Assembly (NCBI GenBank): GCA_026713305.1
Contig: JAPOOS010000164.1
Span: 1 to 34,306 of the forward strand
Direction: 5' to 3'
From: Paracoccaceae bacterium
GTDB lineage: Bacteria; Pseudomonadota; Alphaproteobacteria; Rhodobacterales; Rhodobacteraceae
Length of the DNA: 34,306 bases
The translations under genes and the position numbers were made by a program. Positions 1 to 8,112 of this stretch are shown here, piece after piece. Numbering within the stretch: the first letter of the stretch is position 1; every line of letters begins with the position of its first letter. The notes beneath the pieces are model-generated. The model was not told the origin of the DNA. It worked only from the letters and a program-made list of their open reading frames with translations, and did not search any database.

Positions 1-450
1 ACTGAGAAACCCAAATCCTTGATCGCGGAACGGAGCTGGAGGGTCACATTCCGGACCAAAGCGCGAGTTGAACTGGGTTGAAAGCCAATTTGGACTTGAA
101 GCTGCGTTGGCAGCAATTTCCAACGGCGGAGAATTCCGTTCGCAAGGACAGCCGACATTGAAAGTTGAATTCAATGCGGCTTCTGAGAATCTACTCTCGG
201 CCGCCAGATCAATTGCCTTTGGCGAAGGATTTTCATTGTTGTGGAGATCGGTGTTGGCCCCCCTCGTGTGATTCCATCTCAATTCTCAACTTCTGCCAAT
301 TCCAGATCCGGAGTTGCCAGGCATTGAGCCACAATGTGCTCGCGTCGCTCGAAGAAACAAAATCAACGTGCCCGGTCGAATTCTTGTGGACTTGCTCGCA
401 GCGACAGCCCGATTGGTCGACGGACTGCCAAGCAAATTCATGAACCGCCG
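1..450. other. no recognisable gene at left edge
   Basis: No reading frame here looks like a known protein. Short open frames exist on both strands, but their products are low in recognisable structure and overlap each other. The stretch lies downstream of the minus-strand DUF445 gene. I see no hairpin followed by a T tract that would mark its terminator. Confidence 0.4.
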
Positions 451-1722
451 TCAAATCAGAGTAACCGCCTCAACCGCCAGGAACAACAAGACGCCGACTA
501 CGCATCCCAGCACGGTTCCGTTGATCCGAATGTATTGCAAATCATTGCCGACTGCAGCCTCCATTTTCGCGGCAATTTCATCTCCCGACCATCCCTTGAT
601 TTCATCCCTGATGTACGTAGCCACAAGTTCGACAACATCAGGAGCCGTCCTCTCAACCAATTTGGACAGTCGGTTGTCAATTTCCTCTTGAAGTCCGACA
701 TCCTCGTTGAGGTACGCCCCCAAAGCCTGAAACAAGCTCGCGAGCTTGTCCTTCAGCTTCTCGGTGCCGGTTCCGTCTTCGTCCAACATTTCTTTTTTGA
801 TGTCGGTCCACATTCCTCCAATGAGTTGGCCGGTTTGCTCACTCCCTATGAACCTTTGCCAAAAGTCTCTGATCTTGTATGCGTCGAACCTGTCATGCTT
901 TAGGTCTTCAATCAGGGTTTCGACAACTGTGTCAATTCTGCGCCGAAAATCATGGTTTGGATCGCTGATTTCATCCAGCTTTTCCAAGAGCGAGGCCTCC
1001 ACGATGTCCGCCATCCTTCGATCGAGGAACCCGGGGATCCACCAGCTCGAACGTTCAGCAACCGTTTCTCTGAGAACTCCAGGGTTTTGTTCGAGAAATT
1101 TCTTCGCAACGCCAATCAGGATGTCGACAATTTCCTGGTGGTGCTTTCGGCGGTAGACCTGTTCAAGCAGTCGGCCAACCACAGGAGAGATGTTCTGCTT
1201 TCTCAGCTCCTCGACAATGGTCTTGATCAGGAATGTGCGTATGTTGCTGTCACTCTGCGGCGTCAGCAGCAGTGGAATCGACGTTGTCACAATCTTGGCA
1301 GCTGCATCCGAGTTCTTGGGCTGCTTGAACCATTCCGACAAGTGTCTGGCTGGCTCCCTTTCCTTGACGAACTGTGATGCCTTGTTCGGATCACTGAAGT
1401 TCTTGATGACAAAGTCGTAGGCGCCCTCCGCGAACTCTTCCGTCTTGTTGCGAATGATCGCAGTATGCGGAATAGGGATGCCGAGCGGGTGATTGAACAA
1501 CGCAACGACGGCAAACCAGTCCACCAATCCACCTATGATGCCAGCTTCCGTGCCGGCCTTGATCAGTCTGAGCCAGAAATTCAACGAACCCAGCCACACT
1601 GTGAAGACAAATATCAGTACCAGCACGACCAACATCACCAACGGCTTCGTCTTGTGGTTCTTCCCCGCGTTTGGCACGCCAGACTGAATTCCTGCTGTGT
1701 TTTCTTTTGACAAGGGTTTCAC
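451..1722 (-). CDS. DUF445 (YjiN-like) membrane protein
   Basis: A 423-residue protein of the DUF445 family, close to the family's usual length (E. coli YjiN is similar). A hydrophobic segment lies at about residues 28-47. It is followed by the conserved family block with GGLVDWFAVVALF and an HT(A/G)-IRNK-type motif near residues 63-95. A long helical, charged middle follows, and a second hydrophobic segment ends the protein at about 402-420, so the bulk is probably extracytoplasmic or cytoplasmic between two anchors. The family has no established biochemical function. The start is a GTG at 1722-1720, chosen because GGAGGA lies 3 bases upstream. A possible small frame ends 18 bases upstream on the same strand. 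The assignment to the family is firm; its role is unknown. Confidence 0.85.
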   Translation of the reverse strand: MKPLSKENTAGIQSGVPNAGKNHKTKPLVMLVVLVLIFVFTVWLGSLNFWLRLIKAGTEAGIIGGLVDWFAVVALFNHPLGIPIPHTAIIRNKTEEFAEGAYDFVIKNFSDPNKASQFVKEREPARHLSEWFKQPKNSDAAAKIVTTSIPLLLTPQSDSNIRTFLIKTIVEELRKQNISPVVGRLLEQVYRRKHHQEIVDILIGVAKKFLEQNPGVLRETVAERSSWWIPGFLDRRMADIVEASLLEKLDEISDPNHDFRRRIDTVVETLIEDLKHDRFDAYKIRDFWQRFIGSEQTGQLIGGMWTDIKKEMLDEDGTGTEKLKDKLASLFQALGAYLNEDVGLQEEIDNRLSKLVERTAPDVVELVATYIRDEIKGWSGDEIAAKMEAAVGNDLQYIRINGTVLGCVVGVLLFLAVEAVTLI

Positions 1723-1740
1723 GCTTCCTCCGGGTCAAGA

Positions 1741-2070
1741 CTAATTCTTGGAAGTGCAGTTCATCGAAACAGGCCCAGCCGAATTGAGCCAGTGAGACCT
1801 GCCAATTGCTTCCGTTTCAGCCATTCGCAGCATTCGCAAGGAGATCATGGGGAACATCTTGACCCCATAGGCCCCGATTTGCCATCTTGCAGCGCGCCGT
1901 GTTGACTTGCATCTGTTCGAGCATCCAGAACCGGTCTGCCCGCATCGGACCTTCAGCACGCAAAAGTCATTTCCTTCGCTGTTGCCGGTTTCGAAGATCC
2001 AATCGCATTTGTTGGGCTTGATTGCTTCGACCAGCGCTTCATGCTCGGTAGCTCCACGGCTCAAGGCCAC
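1741..2070 (-). CDS. possible small hypothetical protein upstream of DUF445
   Basis: An open frame of 109 residues from a GTG at 2070, open further upstream to about 2121. Its stop lies 18 bases before the GTG of the DUF445 gene. The N-terminal half (for example ALVEAIKPNKCDWIF, then ETGNSEGNDFCVLKV) has a protein-like composition; the C-terminal half is less convincing. I recognise no family. No good ribosome binding site precedes the GTG, so it may be a decayed gene or chance. Conservation in relatives would decide. Confidence 0.2.
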   Translation of the reverse strand: MALSRGATEHEALVEAIKPNKCDWIFETGNSEGNDFCVLKVRCGQTGSGCSNRCKSTRRAARWQIGAYGVKMFPMISLRMLRMAETEAIGRSHWLNSAGPVSMNCTSKN

Positions 2071-2121
2071 CTTGAACCCCTCTTCGCGTTTGAACCACTG
2101 TCTGGGCTGGGTTCTGACAAT

Positions 2122-2934
2122 CTAGGCCCGTTCGGGCGCCTACACATCTTGGACACGCTTTGGCCGCCTGTCAATCACGTTCCATTTAACGGCAGTTCAA
2201 CGGGCGCCCCAACAACAGTTCTGCTTCTGGATATGCAGATGTTTGGCTCTCCATGGGCTGGACGTTGCGGGTTGCAGCAATGTTGCGTGTGTTCAGCGAT
2301 GTACAACTCGGCTCTCGAACATGCTTCATTGCAGGTCGAAGCACATAGGTGTCCTTTGTCAATGCTCCAATTCACGCGTCCATTGTGTGCTATCGCCCCT
2401 ACATTGGCGACCATGGCTCGAAAGTCCGACAAGCCCTGGGAAAGTCCTTCGCAAGCATCTATGCAGCAAGCAGCGTTCAGCGGTGTCCTTCGCCATGTCA
2501 AGGAAGTATGCATGTCAGGTCCGACTTGCGCGCGAATGTTGTGCGGCGAGGTTAACGGATTGAGGACTGCAATGTGGCCTGAATTTGAGGACCGTCACTT
2601 TGAGTGCGTCGGTCAACCTCTTGCCGAAGGTCGACCTCGGCTGGTGACATTTGGTGTTTTCTGCTGAAGTTTGTGTACGCTGCCAAGCGAGCGCTGTTTC
2701 ATTTTGTTGTACGCTTGGTCGTCGGTCGCTTTTGGATGTGAGCGGTGCATCTGGCTTGCACAGACCTTCAGGCACATGTGAAATCAATGAAGACAAGGCA
2801 GCAACAAGCCCGTTGACTGCAAGTTCGAGAATAGGACCTTTATCAGTATGTCCATTGTCCTCAATGTGGTTCGGAAATGCGTGGCTGGCCCGGGAAGCAA
2901 GCCTCCCTGCCATGGCGCTTGAACGCTTGGAAAC
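2122..2934. other. gene-poor stretch, no gene recognised
   Basis: Open frames occur on both strands, the longest about 200 residues on the plus strand. They contain cysteine- and histidine-rich, composition-biased sequence without recognisable domains, and the frames shadow one another. I compared the minus-strand cysteine-rich frame at 2175-2513 with small copper-binding cysteine proteins and found no convincing motif spacing. It is probably decayed or non-coding DNA beside the dead HigBA locus. Confidence 0.35.
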
Positions 2935-3192
2935 AATTGACGTCCGGTGGATGAGCCCGGGAGTCACCTTCCTCCTCAAGAAGGACGGCGACACCCTTCC
3001 ACCTTACGGCCGCTCGACCGCCGACTGGGTCGTTCCGAGAGGCCGGGCAGGTTCCGCCTGCGTCAGCTTTGCCGCCGTGCGGGCGCGGACCTGCGCCCCG
3101 ATGAGCGCATACTCGTCGTCGACACGCGCGTATTCCTCCCGGAACTCCGGGTCTTCCATGAAGCGCACCTTCAGGTCGTTCAGCTTCGTCAT
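2935..3192 (-). pseudogene. higA: HigA-type XRE antitoxin, nonsense-mutated
   Basis: The frame starts MTKLNDLKVRFMEDPEFREEY and runs into a helix-turn-helix, LTQAEPARPLGTTQSAVE, typical of HigA/XRE antitoxins paired with Gp49-type HigB toxins. Where the family normally continues R-L-E-G-G, this copy reads R-P-stop-G-G: a TAA at 3006-3004 replaces the Glu codon. The same frame then continues GGRVSPSF-LRR, as in intact family members, before similarity fades near 2935. The ATG overlaps the toxin stop as ATGA, the usual coupling. It is therefore an antitoxin killed by a point mutation rather than a short real protein. A 62-residue truncated peptide could still be made, but its recognition helix would be incomplete. 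Confidence 0.7.
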
Positions 3193-3350
3193 GTCATCAC
3201 CCTTGTCATTCGTTTCCTTGCGGTCGCGAGCGCACGTTGCGGCGACTTGCGCGACTTCTTCTTGAAGACGTGCAGTACGATCACCCGCCGGCCCGCCGCC
3301 GTCAAATAGATCCCCCGAGCGATACCGCTGTCTGCCCGTGTTGTTTGCCT
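3189..3350 (-). pseudogene. higB: HigB (Gp49-like, RelE/ParE fold) toxin C-terminal remnant
   Basis: About 54 codons ending in TGA at 3191-3189 read GIARGIYLTAAGRRVIVLH, then VFKKKSRKSPQRAL-ARKRM. This is the C-terminal half of phage-derived Gp49-like HigB toxins, including the beta-strand with RRV-VLH and the K-K-(T/S)-x-K-(T/S)-P motif. The N-terminal half expected for a toxin of roughly 100-110 residues cannot be found in this frame; the preceding codons do not resemble the family. The TGA overlaps the antitoxin ATG by the shared ATGA. With half of it missing, the toxin is presumably inactive. Confidence 0.65.
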
Positions 3351-3860
3351 GGCTGTTTCTTCCCAGCAACAAAGAAAGGTTGCGAACTGAATTGACGGCG
3401 TGCTGAGCGGGGTTCGGGCGTGATTTCGGCAGGTGTGCATGCCTGTGTTGCTGTTGCCTGGGCGCATGGCGCTCTTGAGGGGGAAGCGCATCGAGCCTGA
3501 ACAGAAAGGGAGGCCCGCGCGCTGGAACCGCCGGGCCAGTGACCATCACGCAGCTACTCTGGAAAATGCCACATGACGGCGACTAGTACATTGCGCAGAA
3601 GCAGTGGAAGAATGCAACCCTGAAGAAGTGTCCCTCGAGGCAGTTCAACAGGCGCTTGCAATTGCCTGTCCTGCAAGCTATGTGCTGCGCCATGGACAGT
3701 TCCAAAGCATTCACCACTTTGGCGAAAACGACATTCGCCACATCGAGGCCTGCCCTCCTGCTAGGCTGCCTCTGAGCGCGCCACCACAGGTGCATCCGCT
3801 CAGGGGTTCTTTTTGCACCGCACATCACCGGAACACCAAAAAGTCAGCAGGAATCTTCAA
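3351..3860. other. intergenic region upstream of leuA
   Basis: This stretch separates the dead toxin gene from leuA. A plus-strand frame of 86 codons (3604-3864) runs up to leuA but has no recognisable domain, and its C-terminal part looks random. It must contain the leuA promoter, but I see no clear -35/-10 pair. There is no attenuator-type leucine-rich leader peptide or terminator hairpin with a T tract. Confidence 0.35.
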
Positions 3861-5420
3861 ATGACATCCACAAAAGCCAACGGCTCCGGCCGCGTTCTGA
3901 TATTCGACACGACGCTTCGCGACGGCGAGCAGTCCCCGGGGGCGACCATGTCGCTTTCCAGCAAGCTCGAAATTGCGGAACTGCTGCAGGACATGGGCGT
4001 CGACATCATCGAAGCCGGATTCCCGATTGCCTCGGAAGGGGACTTCAAGGCCGTCGAGGAAATATCGCGGCTGGTCAGGAACGCCACGGTATGCGGACTC
4101 GCGCGCTCGTCCTTCGCCGACATCGATCGCGCCGGCGAATCGCTGCGCCCGGCAGCCCGTCCACGCATACACACCTTCATCTCGACCTCGGCGCTGCACA
4201 TGAAGTACAAGCTTCAAATGAGTCCCGAAGACGTGATCGAGGCGATCGACAAGTCGGTGCGCAGAGCTCGCAGCCATTGCGACGACGTGCAATGGTCGCC
4301 GGAAGACGGGTCACGCACCGACCATGACTTTCTCTGCCGAGCCGTCGAAACCGCAATTCGCGCCGGCGCATCGACCATCAACATACCCGACACCGTCGGC
4401 TACTCGACACCCATGGAAAGCGCATTCGTCATCCGCATGCTGCGCGAGCGCGTGCCCGACATTGACCGGGTAACGCTTTCCACGCATTGTCACGACGATC
4501 TTGGTCTGGCGGTTGCCAATTCGCTGGCCGCGGTCTCCGCCGGAGCCCGGCAGATCGAATGCACAATCAACGGACTTGGCGAACGCGCCGGGAACGCCTC
4601 TCTCGAGGAGGTCGTGATGGCCATGCGCGTGCGCAAGGACGTCTTTCCCCACGAAACCGGCATTGACACCACGCGGATCATCCAGGCCAGCCGCCTGGTG
4701 TCGCGCGTGACCGGATTCCCGGTGCAGTTCAACAAGGCGATCGTCGGCAAGAACGCCTTCGCCCACGAAGCAGGCATTCATCAGGACGGAATGATCAAGC
4801 ATTCGGGCACCTACGAGATCATGCGCCCGGAGGAAGTTGGCCTTCACGAATCGAAAATCGTGCTTGGCAAGCACTCGGGTCGCGCCGCGGTGAGCAAGAA
4901 GCTTCGGGAGCTCGGATACGAGATCGGCGCCAGTCGGCTCGGCGAAATCTTTCGCCGCTTCAAGCATGTCGCCGACCGCAAGCGCGAGGTTTACGACGAC
5001 GACCTGGTCGCGATTGTTCAAACAGCCAACCCGGAGGACGCAAACGGCGTGATGGAGGTCGAGTTTCTGCGTGTCGTCTGCGGCACCGAGGCGCCGCAGA
5101 CCGCCGAGATTCGGATGAAGCTTGACGGAATGTCGCTGCAGGCCAGCGCCACGGGAACCGGCCCCGTCGATGCGGCGTTCAACGCAGTCACGGAAGTGTT
5201 TCCCCACAAGGCGCGCTTGCTGCACTATCAGGTCAATGCCGTGACCGAAGGCATGGATGCACAGGCCACCGTGACCGTGGCGCTTGACGAAGACGGGCTG
5301 ATCGTGAACGGCCAGTCCTCAGACACCGACACGGTGCTTGCATCGGTCAGGGCCTACGTCGATGCCCTCAACAGCCTGGCCATGCGCCGCCAGGCCGCCG
5401 AGAACATGGCATTTGCCTGA
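3861..5420 (+). CDS. leuA: 2-isopropylmalate synthase
   Basis: Catalyses the first committed step of leucine biosynthesis, condensing acetyl-CoA with 2-oxoisovalerate in the cytoplasm. The 519-residue product has the DRE-TIM barrel signature DTTLRDGEQSPG (residues 16-27), the metal-binding STHCHDDLGLAVAN (H209, H211) and NGLGERAGNASLEE (237-250). It also has the HEAGIHQDGM linker motif and a full C-terminal regulatory domain that binds leucine in the family. The length is normal for the bacterial LeuA type. The frame is open 48 bases further upstream, but the ATG at 3861 gives the usual N-terminus and has CAGGAA about 8 bases ahead. A 200-base gap containing a promoter-like site separates it from mreB. 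Confidence 0.95.
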   Translation: MTSTKANGSGRVLIFDTTLRDGEQSPGATMSLSSKLEIAELLQDMGVDIIEAGFPIASEGDFKAVEEISRLVRNATVCGLARSSFADIDRAGESLRPAARPRIHTFISTSALHMKYKLQMSPEDVIEAIDKSVRRARSHCDDVQWSPEDGSRTDHDFLCRAVETAIRAGASTINIPDTVGYSTPMESAFVIRMLRERVPDIDRVTLSTHCHDDLGLAVANSLAAVSAGARQIECTINGLGERAGNASLEEVVMAMRVRKDVFPHETGIDTTRIIQASRLVSRVTGFPVQFNKAIVGKNAFAHEAGIHQDGMIKHSGTYEIMRPEEVGLHESKIVLGKHSGRAAVSKKLRELGYEIGASRLGEIFRRFKHVADRKREVYDDDLVAIVQTANPEDANGVMEVEFLRVVCGTEAPQTAEIRMKLDGMSLQASATGTGPVDAAFNAVTEVFPHKARLLHYQVNAVTEGMDAQATVTVALDEDGLIVNGQSSDTDTVLASVRAYVDALNSLAMRRQAAENMAFA

Positions 5421-5466
5421 ATCCGACTGCCCATTTCAAAACTGCTCTTGACTAGCGTCGGAACGG

Positions 5467-5494
5467 TGGAGAAACTGCGGCTTCATGCTATGAT
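5467..5494 (+). promoter_or_regulatory. candidate promoter for the mre operon
   Basis: TGGAGA (5467-5472) and TATGAT (5489-5494) are spaced by 16 bases, and a TGC just before the -10 makes it an extended -10. It lies in the leuA-mreB gap, about 125 bases upstream of the mreB ATG. The -35 matches the sigma70 consensus at four of six positions. Reading through from leuA is also possible, as no T-tract terminator is seen. Confidence 0.35.
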
Positions 5495-5530
5495 TGCGAG
5501 ACCGGACGGGACATCGCAATTGCCGTCCCG

Positions 5531-5546
5531 CCGAGACCTGTCTCGG
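5531..5546. repeat. small hairpin in mreB leader
   Basis: CCGAGA-CCTG-TCTCGG forms a 6-bp perfect stem with a 4-base loop. It directly follows a weaker stem, CGGGAC(N12)GTCCCG, around 5506-5530. Neither is followed by a T run. They would lie in the 5' leader of mRNA from the candidate promoter, so a role in leader stability or translation is possible but unproven. Confidence 0.35.
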
Positions 5547-5620
5547 CGGCGGCGCTTCGCCGGGAATTCCGGCGTGGTCAGGAGCATGTCCGGTTCAGAA
5601 AACTGGCTTGGTTGAGGTCA

Positions 5621-6661
5621 ATGTTTGGCGCGCTGAGTTCTTTGCTCACCCACGATATGGCGATCGACCTGGGGACCGCCAACACGCTGATTCACGTGCG
5701 GGGCTCCGGCATTGTCGTCGACGAGCCTTCCGTCGTTGCGTACCACGTCAAGGACGGGCACAAGCGGGTCATTGCCGTTGGCACGGCTGCAAAGGAAATG
5801 CAGGGCCGGACGCCAAGTTCGATCGAGGTCATTCGGCCCATGCGAGACGGCGTCATCGCCGACTTCGCGGTCGCCGAGGAGATGATCAAGCATTTCATGC
5901 GGCGAGTCGACCGCGTGTCGATCTTTGCCAAGCCGAAGGCAATCGTTTGCGTTCCGCATGGCGCCACGGCGGTTGAAAAGCGCGCAATTCGCCAGTCGGT
6001 GCTGTCGGCGGGCGCTCGCGTGGCCGGGCTGATTCCCGAACCGATCGCAGCCGCGCTGGGCGCCGGGCTGGAAATTCTCGGGCCGCTGGGCTCGATGATC
6101 GTCGACATTGGCGGCGGAACCACGGAAGTGGCCGTTCTGTCCATGGGCGACATCGTTTATGCAACGTCGATTCGGGTCGGCGGCGACTTCATGGACAACG
6201 CGCTCATCAACTATGCGCTCGACCAGCTCAACATTCACATGGGCCATTCAACCGCCGAACGCATCAAGAATTCCCTGGGCACAGCCCGCTTCCCGGAGGA
6301 CGGCGCCGGCGACAAGGTCAGCTTTCAGGGTCGATCCAAGGACGGCGGCCATCCGGCCGAGGTGTACATCTCGCAGCGCATGATTGCCGAGGCGTTCCGC
6401 GATCCGGTGGAGCAAATTCGACGCGCGGTGTCCGCCGCCTGCCACCGGATACCTCCCGAACTGTCCGCCGACCTTTGGGAGAACGGCATAGTCCTCACAG
6501 GGGGAGGCGCCTTGCTGAAGGACATGGACATCGCGCTCCATGAATACACCAAACTCACCGTGACGGTCGCGGAGGACCCGCTTACCTGTGTTGCCACAGG
6601 CACCGGAATCGCGCTCGCCATGGCCAACAAACTTGGCCCGATCATCGACTATGAAAGCTAA
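5621..6661 (+). CDS. mreB: rod shape-determining protein MreB (actin homologue)
   Basis: A bacterial actin that forms membrane-bound filaments and guides the elongasome. The 346-residue product carries the phosphate-1 motif DLGTANT (about 16-22), the phosphate-2 motif DIGGGTTEVAV and the adenosine motif TGGGALL. An N-terminal MFGALSSLL may form the membrane-binding amphipathic stretch. The ATG at 5621 was chosen over an in-frame TTG at 5612, because it gives the standard N-terminus; GAGG sits 3 bases before it, which is rather close. It is the first gene of the mreBCD-mrdA-rodA cluster; mreC follows about 30 bases later. Confidence 0.95.
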   Translation: MFGALSSLLTHDMAIDLGTANTLIHVRGSGIVVDEPSVVAYHVKDGHKRVIAVGTAAKEMQGRTPSSIEVIRPMRDGVIADFAVAEEMIKHFMRRVDRVSIFAKPKAIVCVPHGATAVEKRAIRQSVLSAGARVAGLIPEPIAAALGAGLEILGPLGSMIVDIGGGTTEVAVLSMGDIVYATSIRVGGDFMDNALINYALDQLNIHMGHSTAERIKNSLGTARFPEDGAGDKVSFQGRSKDGGHPAEVYISQRMIAEAFRDPVEQIRRAVSAACHRIPPELSADLWENGIVLTGGGALLKDMDIALHEYTKLTVTVAEDPLTCVATGTGIALAMANKLGPIIDYES

Positions 6662-6691
6662 TGCATCGGGAGCACAGCATCGGCGGTGACG

Positions 6692-7552
6692 ATGAGGTCA
6701 CAAAGAGACCGAATATACTTTCAGGCCTTCCGCCGGCTGATGGTCGGCATTGCCGTCATCGTGCTGGTTGGGGTGTTTCTGTTGTGGAGGATTGACAGCG
6801 ACCGCGTTGATCATCTGCGATTCGCGCTCATCGACAGCCTTGTGCCGGCGATCGAGTTCAGCCTTGAACCTGGCCAGTGGCTGCAGCGGGGCGTTGGCGT
6901 CCTGCGCGACGTCGGCACGGCGCAGCAGAACGCCGAGGAGCTGAACATAGCAAGGAGAGAGCTGGCAAGGCTGCGCCAGCTCGTTCGCGAGCTGCAGCAC
7001 GAAAACTCCTCTCTCAAGAAGCTCGTCGATCTCGTGGACGTTCCGGATGCGGCATCGATTTCCGCAAAGGTGCTGGCCGACACTTCGTCTCCCTTCAGCC
7101 ACTCGATGCTGATCAGCGTGGGCAGCGAGAATCGCGTCGAACCGGGATGGCCGGTGACCGACGGGGATGGAATTGTTGGGCGGATTGCGGATGTGTCCCG
7201 CACCGTTGCGCGTGTCATCCTGCTGACCGACCCGTCCAGCCGGATTCCCATCAAGATTCTGCCTTCGGGCACACGCGGTCTCGCCGTTGGCGACCATACG
7301 GCGCAGCCGCAGGTTCAGTTGCTGGAGCGCGTCGGGCGCGCCAATCCTGGAGACCGCGTTTTGACGACCGGGGAAGGAGGCGTCTTTCCGCCCAACTACC
7401 TGGTTGGCACGCTTGCAATCAACCGGGACGGCCGTGTGCGGGTGCTTCCATCCGCCGACCTGCGCGACTTGATCTACCTCAAGGTGGTTCGCTACCATCC
7501 GCAGGATTTCGAAAGCACGGAGCCCAGACTGGTGACCGGCTCGGGTAGGTGA
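6692..7552 (+). CDS. mreC: rod shape-determining protein MreC
   Basis: A bitopic inner-membrane protein of the elongasome that links MreB to PBP2 and RodA in the periplasm. The 286-residue protein has a short cytoplasmic tail, one transmembrane helix at about residues 15-35 (LMVGIAVIVLVGVFLLW) and a heptad-rich coiled coil at about 75-110. A beta-rich periplasmic domain follows, with family hallmarks such as VGSENRVEPGWPV, DGIVGRI and LLTDPSSRIPI. The ATG at 6692 is preceded by GGCGG at 5 bases' distance; a GTG two codons upstream (6686) is the alternative. No truncation is seen. Confidence 0.92.
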   Translation: MRSQRDRIYFQAFRRLMVGIAVIVLVGVFLLWRIDSDRVDHLRFALIDSLVPAIEFSLEPGQWLQRGVGVLRDVGTAQQNAEELNIARRELARLRQLVRELQHENSSLKKLVDLVDVPDAASISAKVLADTSSPFSHSMLISVGSENRVEPGWPVTDGDGIVGRIADVSRTVARVILLTDPSSRIPIKILPSGTRGLAVGDHTAQPQVQLLERVGRANPGDRVLTTGEGGVFPPNYLVGTLAINRDGRVRVLPSADLRDLIYLKVVRYHPQDFESTEPRLVTGSGR

Positions 7553-7576
7553 ACGGATGCTGTTAGGCGGTCAACG

Positions 7577-8095
7577 ATGATCCGGCGCGGGCTGGCCAAC
7601 GCGGCGCAGTTCAGCGCGGTGGCTGTGCTGTCGATACTCGCAACGGTTGTCGACATTCAGCCGGCAACCCCCCTGTCCGGCAGCTTCAACTTTCCCAACC
7701 TCGTGTACTGTCTGATCTGCGCCTGGATCATCCGGAGCCCGCGCAACGCGCCGGCCCTTGTTGTCGCCGCGCTCTTTCTGCTGCTGGAAGTGATCTATGG
7801 CCTGCCGCCGGGGCTTTGGACGGCGCTCATGCTCGTGGCCACGGAATTGCTGCGCTCAGTTTCGCCGCGGCTGGGAAGCTACAGCTTCGTCGCCGAATGG
7901 GCCTTTGTGTGCCTGCTGTTTTCCCTTGCGCTGTTGCTGTACCAACTGGCCTTGCTGCTGACCTTCGCGCAGGCCATGACGACTGTGGCCATGACCAAGT
8001 ACATTGTTTCCACCGCGCTTTGCTATCCGCTTGCCGCAGCCATTGCGTCGCTGGTTGTCAGGCGGGGCCGCGCCAGCGACCCCTCGCCCGGATAG
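7577..8095 (+). CDS. mreD: rod shape-determining protein MreD
   Basis: A small polytopic membrane partner of MreC in the elongation complex. The 172-residue product is strongly hydrophobic with about five predicted membrane segments and ends in a charged tail (VVRRGRASDPSPG). MreD sequences diverge quickly, so the call rests on size, hydrophobicity and position between mreC and mrdA more than on motifs. It starts 24 bases after mreC and ends 17 bases before mrdA, consistent with one transcript. Confidence 0.85.
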   Translation: MIRRGLANAAQFSAVAVLSILATVVDIQPATPLSGSFNFPNLVYCLICAWIIRSPRNAPALVVAALFLLLEVIYGLPPGLWTALMLVATELLRSVSPRLGSYSFVAEWAFVCLLFSLALLLYQLALLLTFAQAMTTVAMTKYIVSTALCYPLAAAIASLVVRRGRASDPSPG

Positions 8096-8112
8096 AGGAC
8101 TGCGAGGCGGCG

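Noticed and set aside
1..40. CTGAGA-AACCC-CCTTGATC at the left edge as a TPP riboswitch
   Set aside because: Only the CTGAGA box matches. The second core is not aligned with the consensus, no thiamine gene follows, and the element would be cut by the window edge.
2175..2513. Cysteine-rich minus-strand frame as a small copper-binding protein
   Set aside because: Cys spacing does not match the four-helix copper-binding families, and no start signal is present.
3604..3864. 86-codon plus-strand frame ending at the leuA start
   Set aside because: No Shine-Dalgarno, no domain, and the C-terminal half is low in protein-like character. Also not a leucine-rich attenuator peptide.
4311..5225. 304-codon minus-strand frame opposite leuA
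   Set aside because: Shadow of leuA; histidine- and glycine-rich product without family resemblance.
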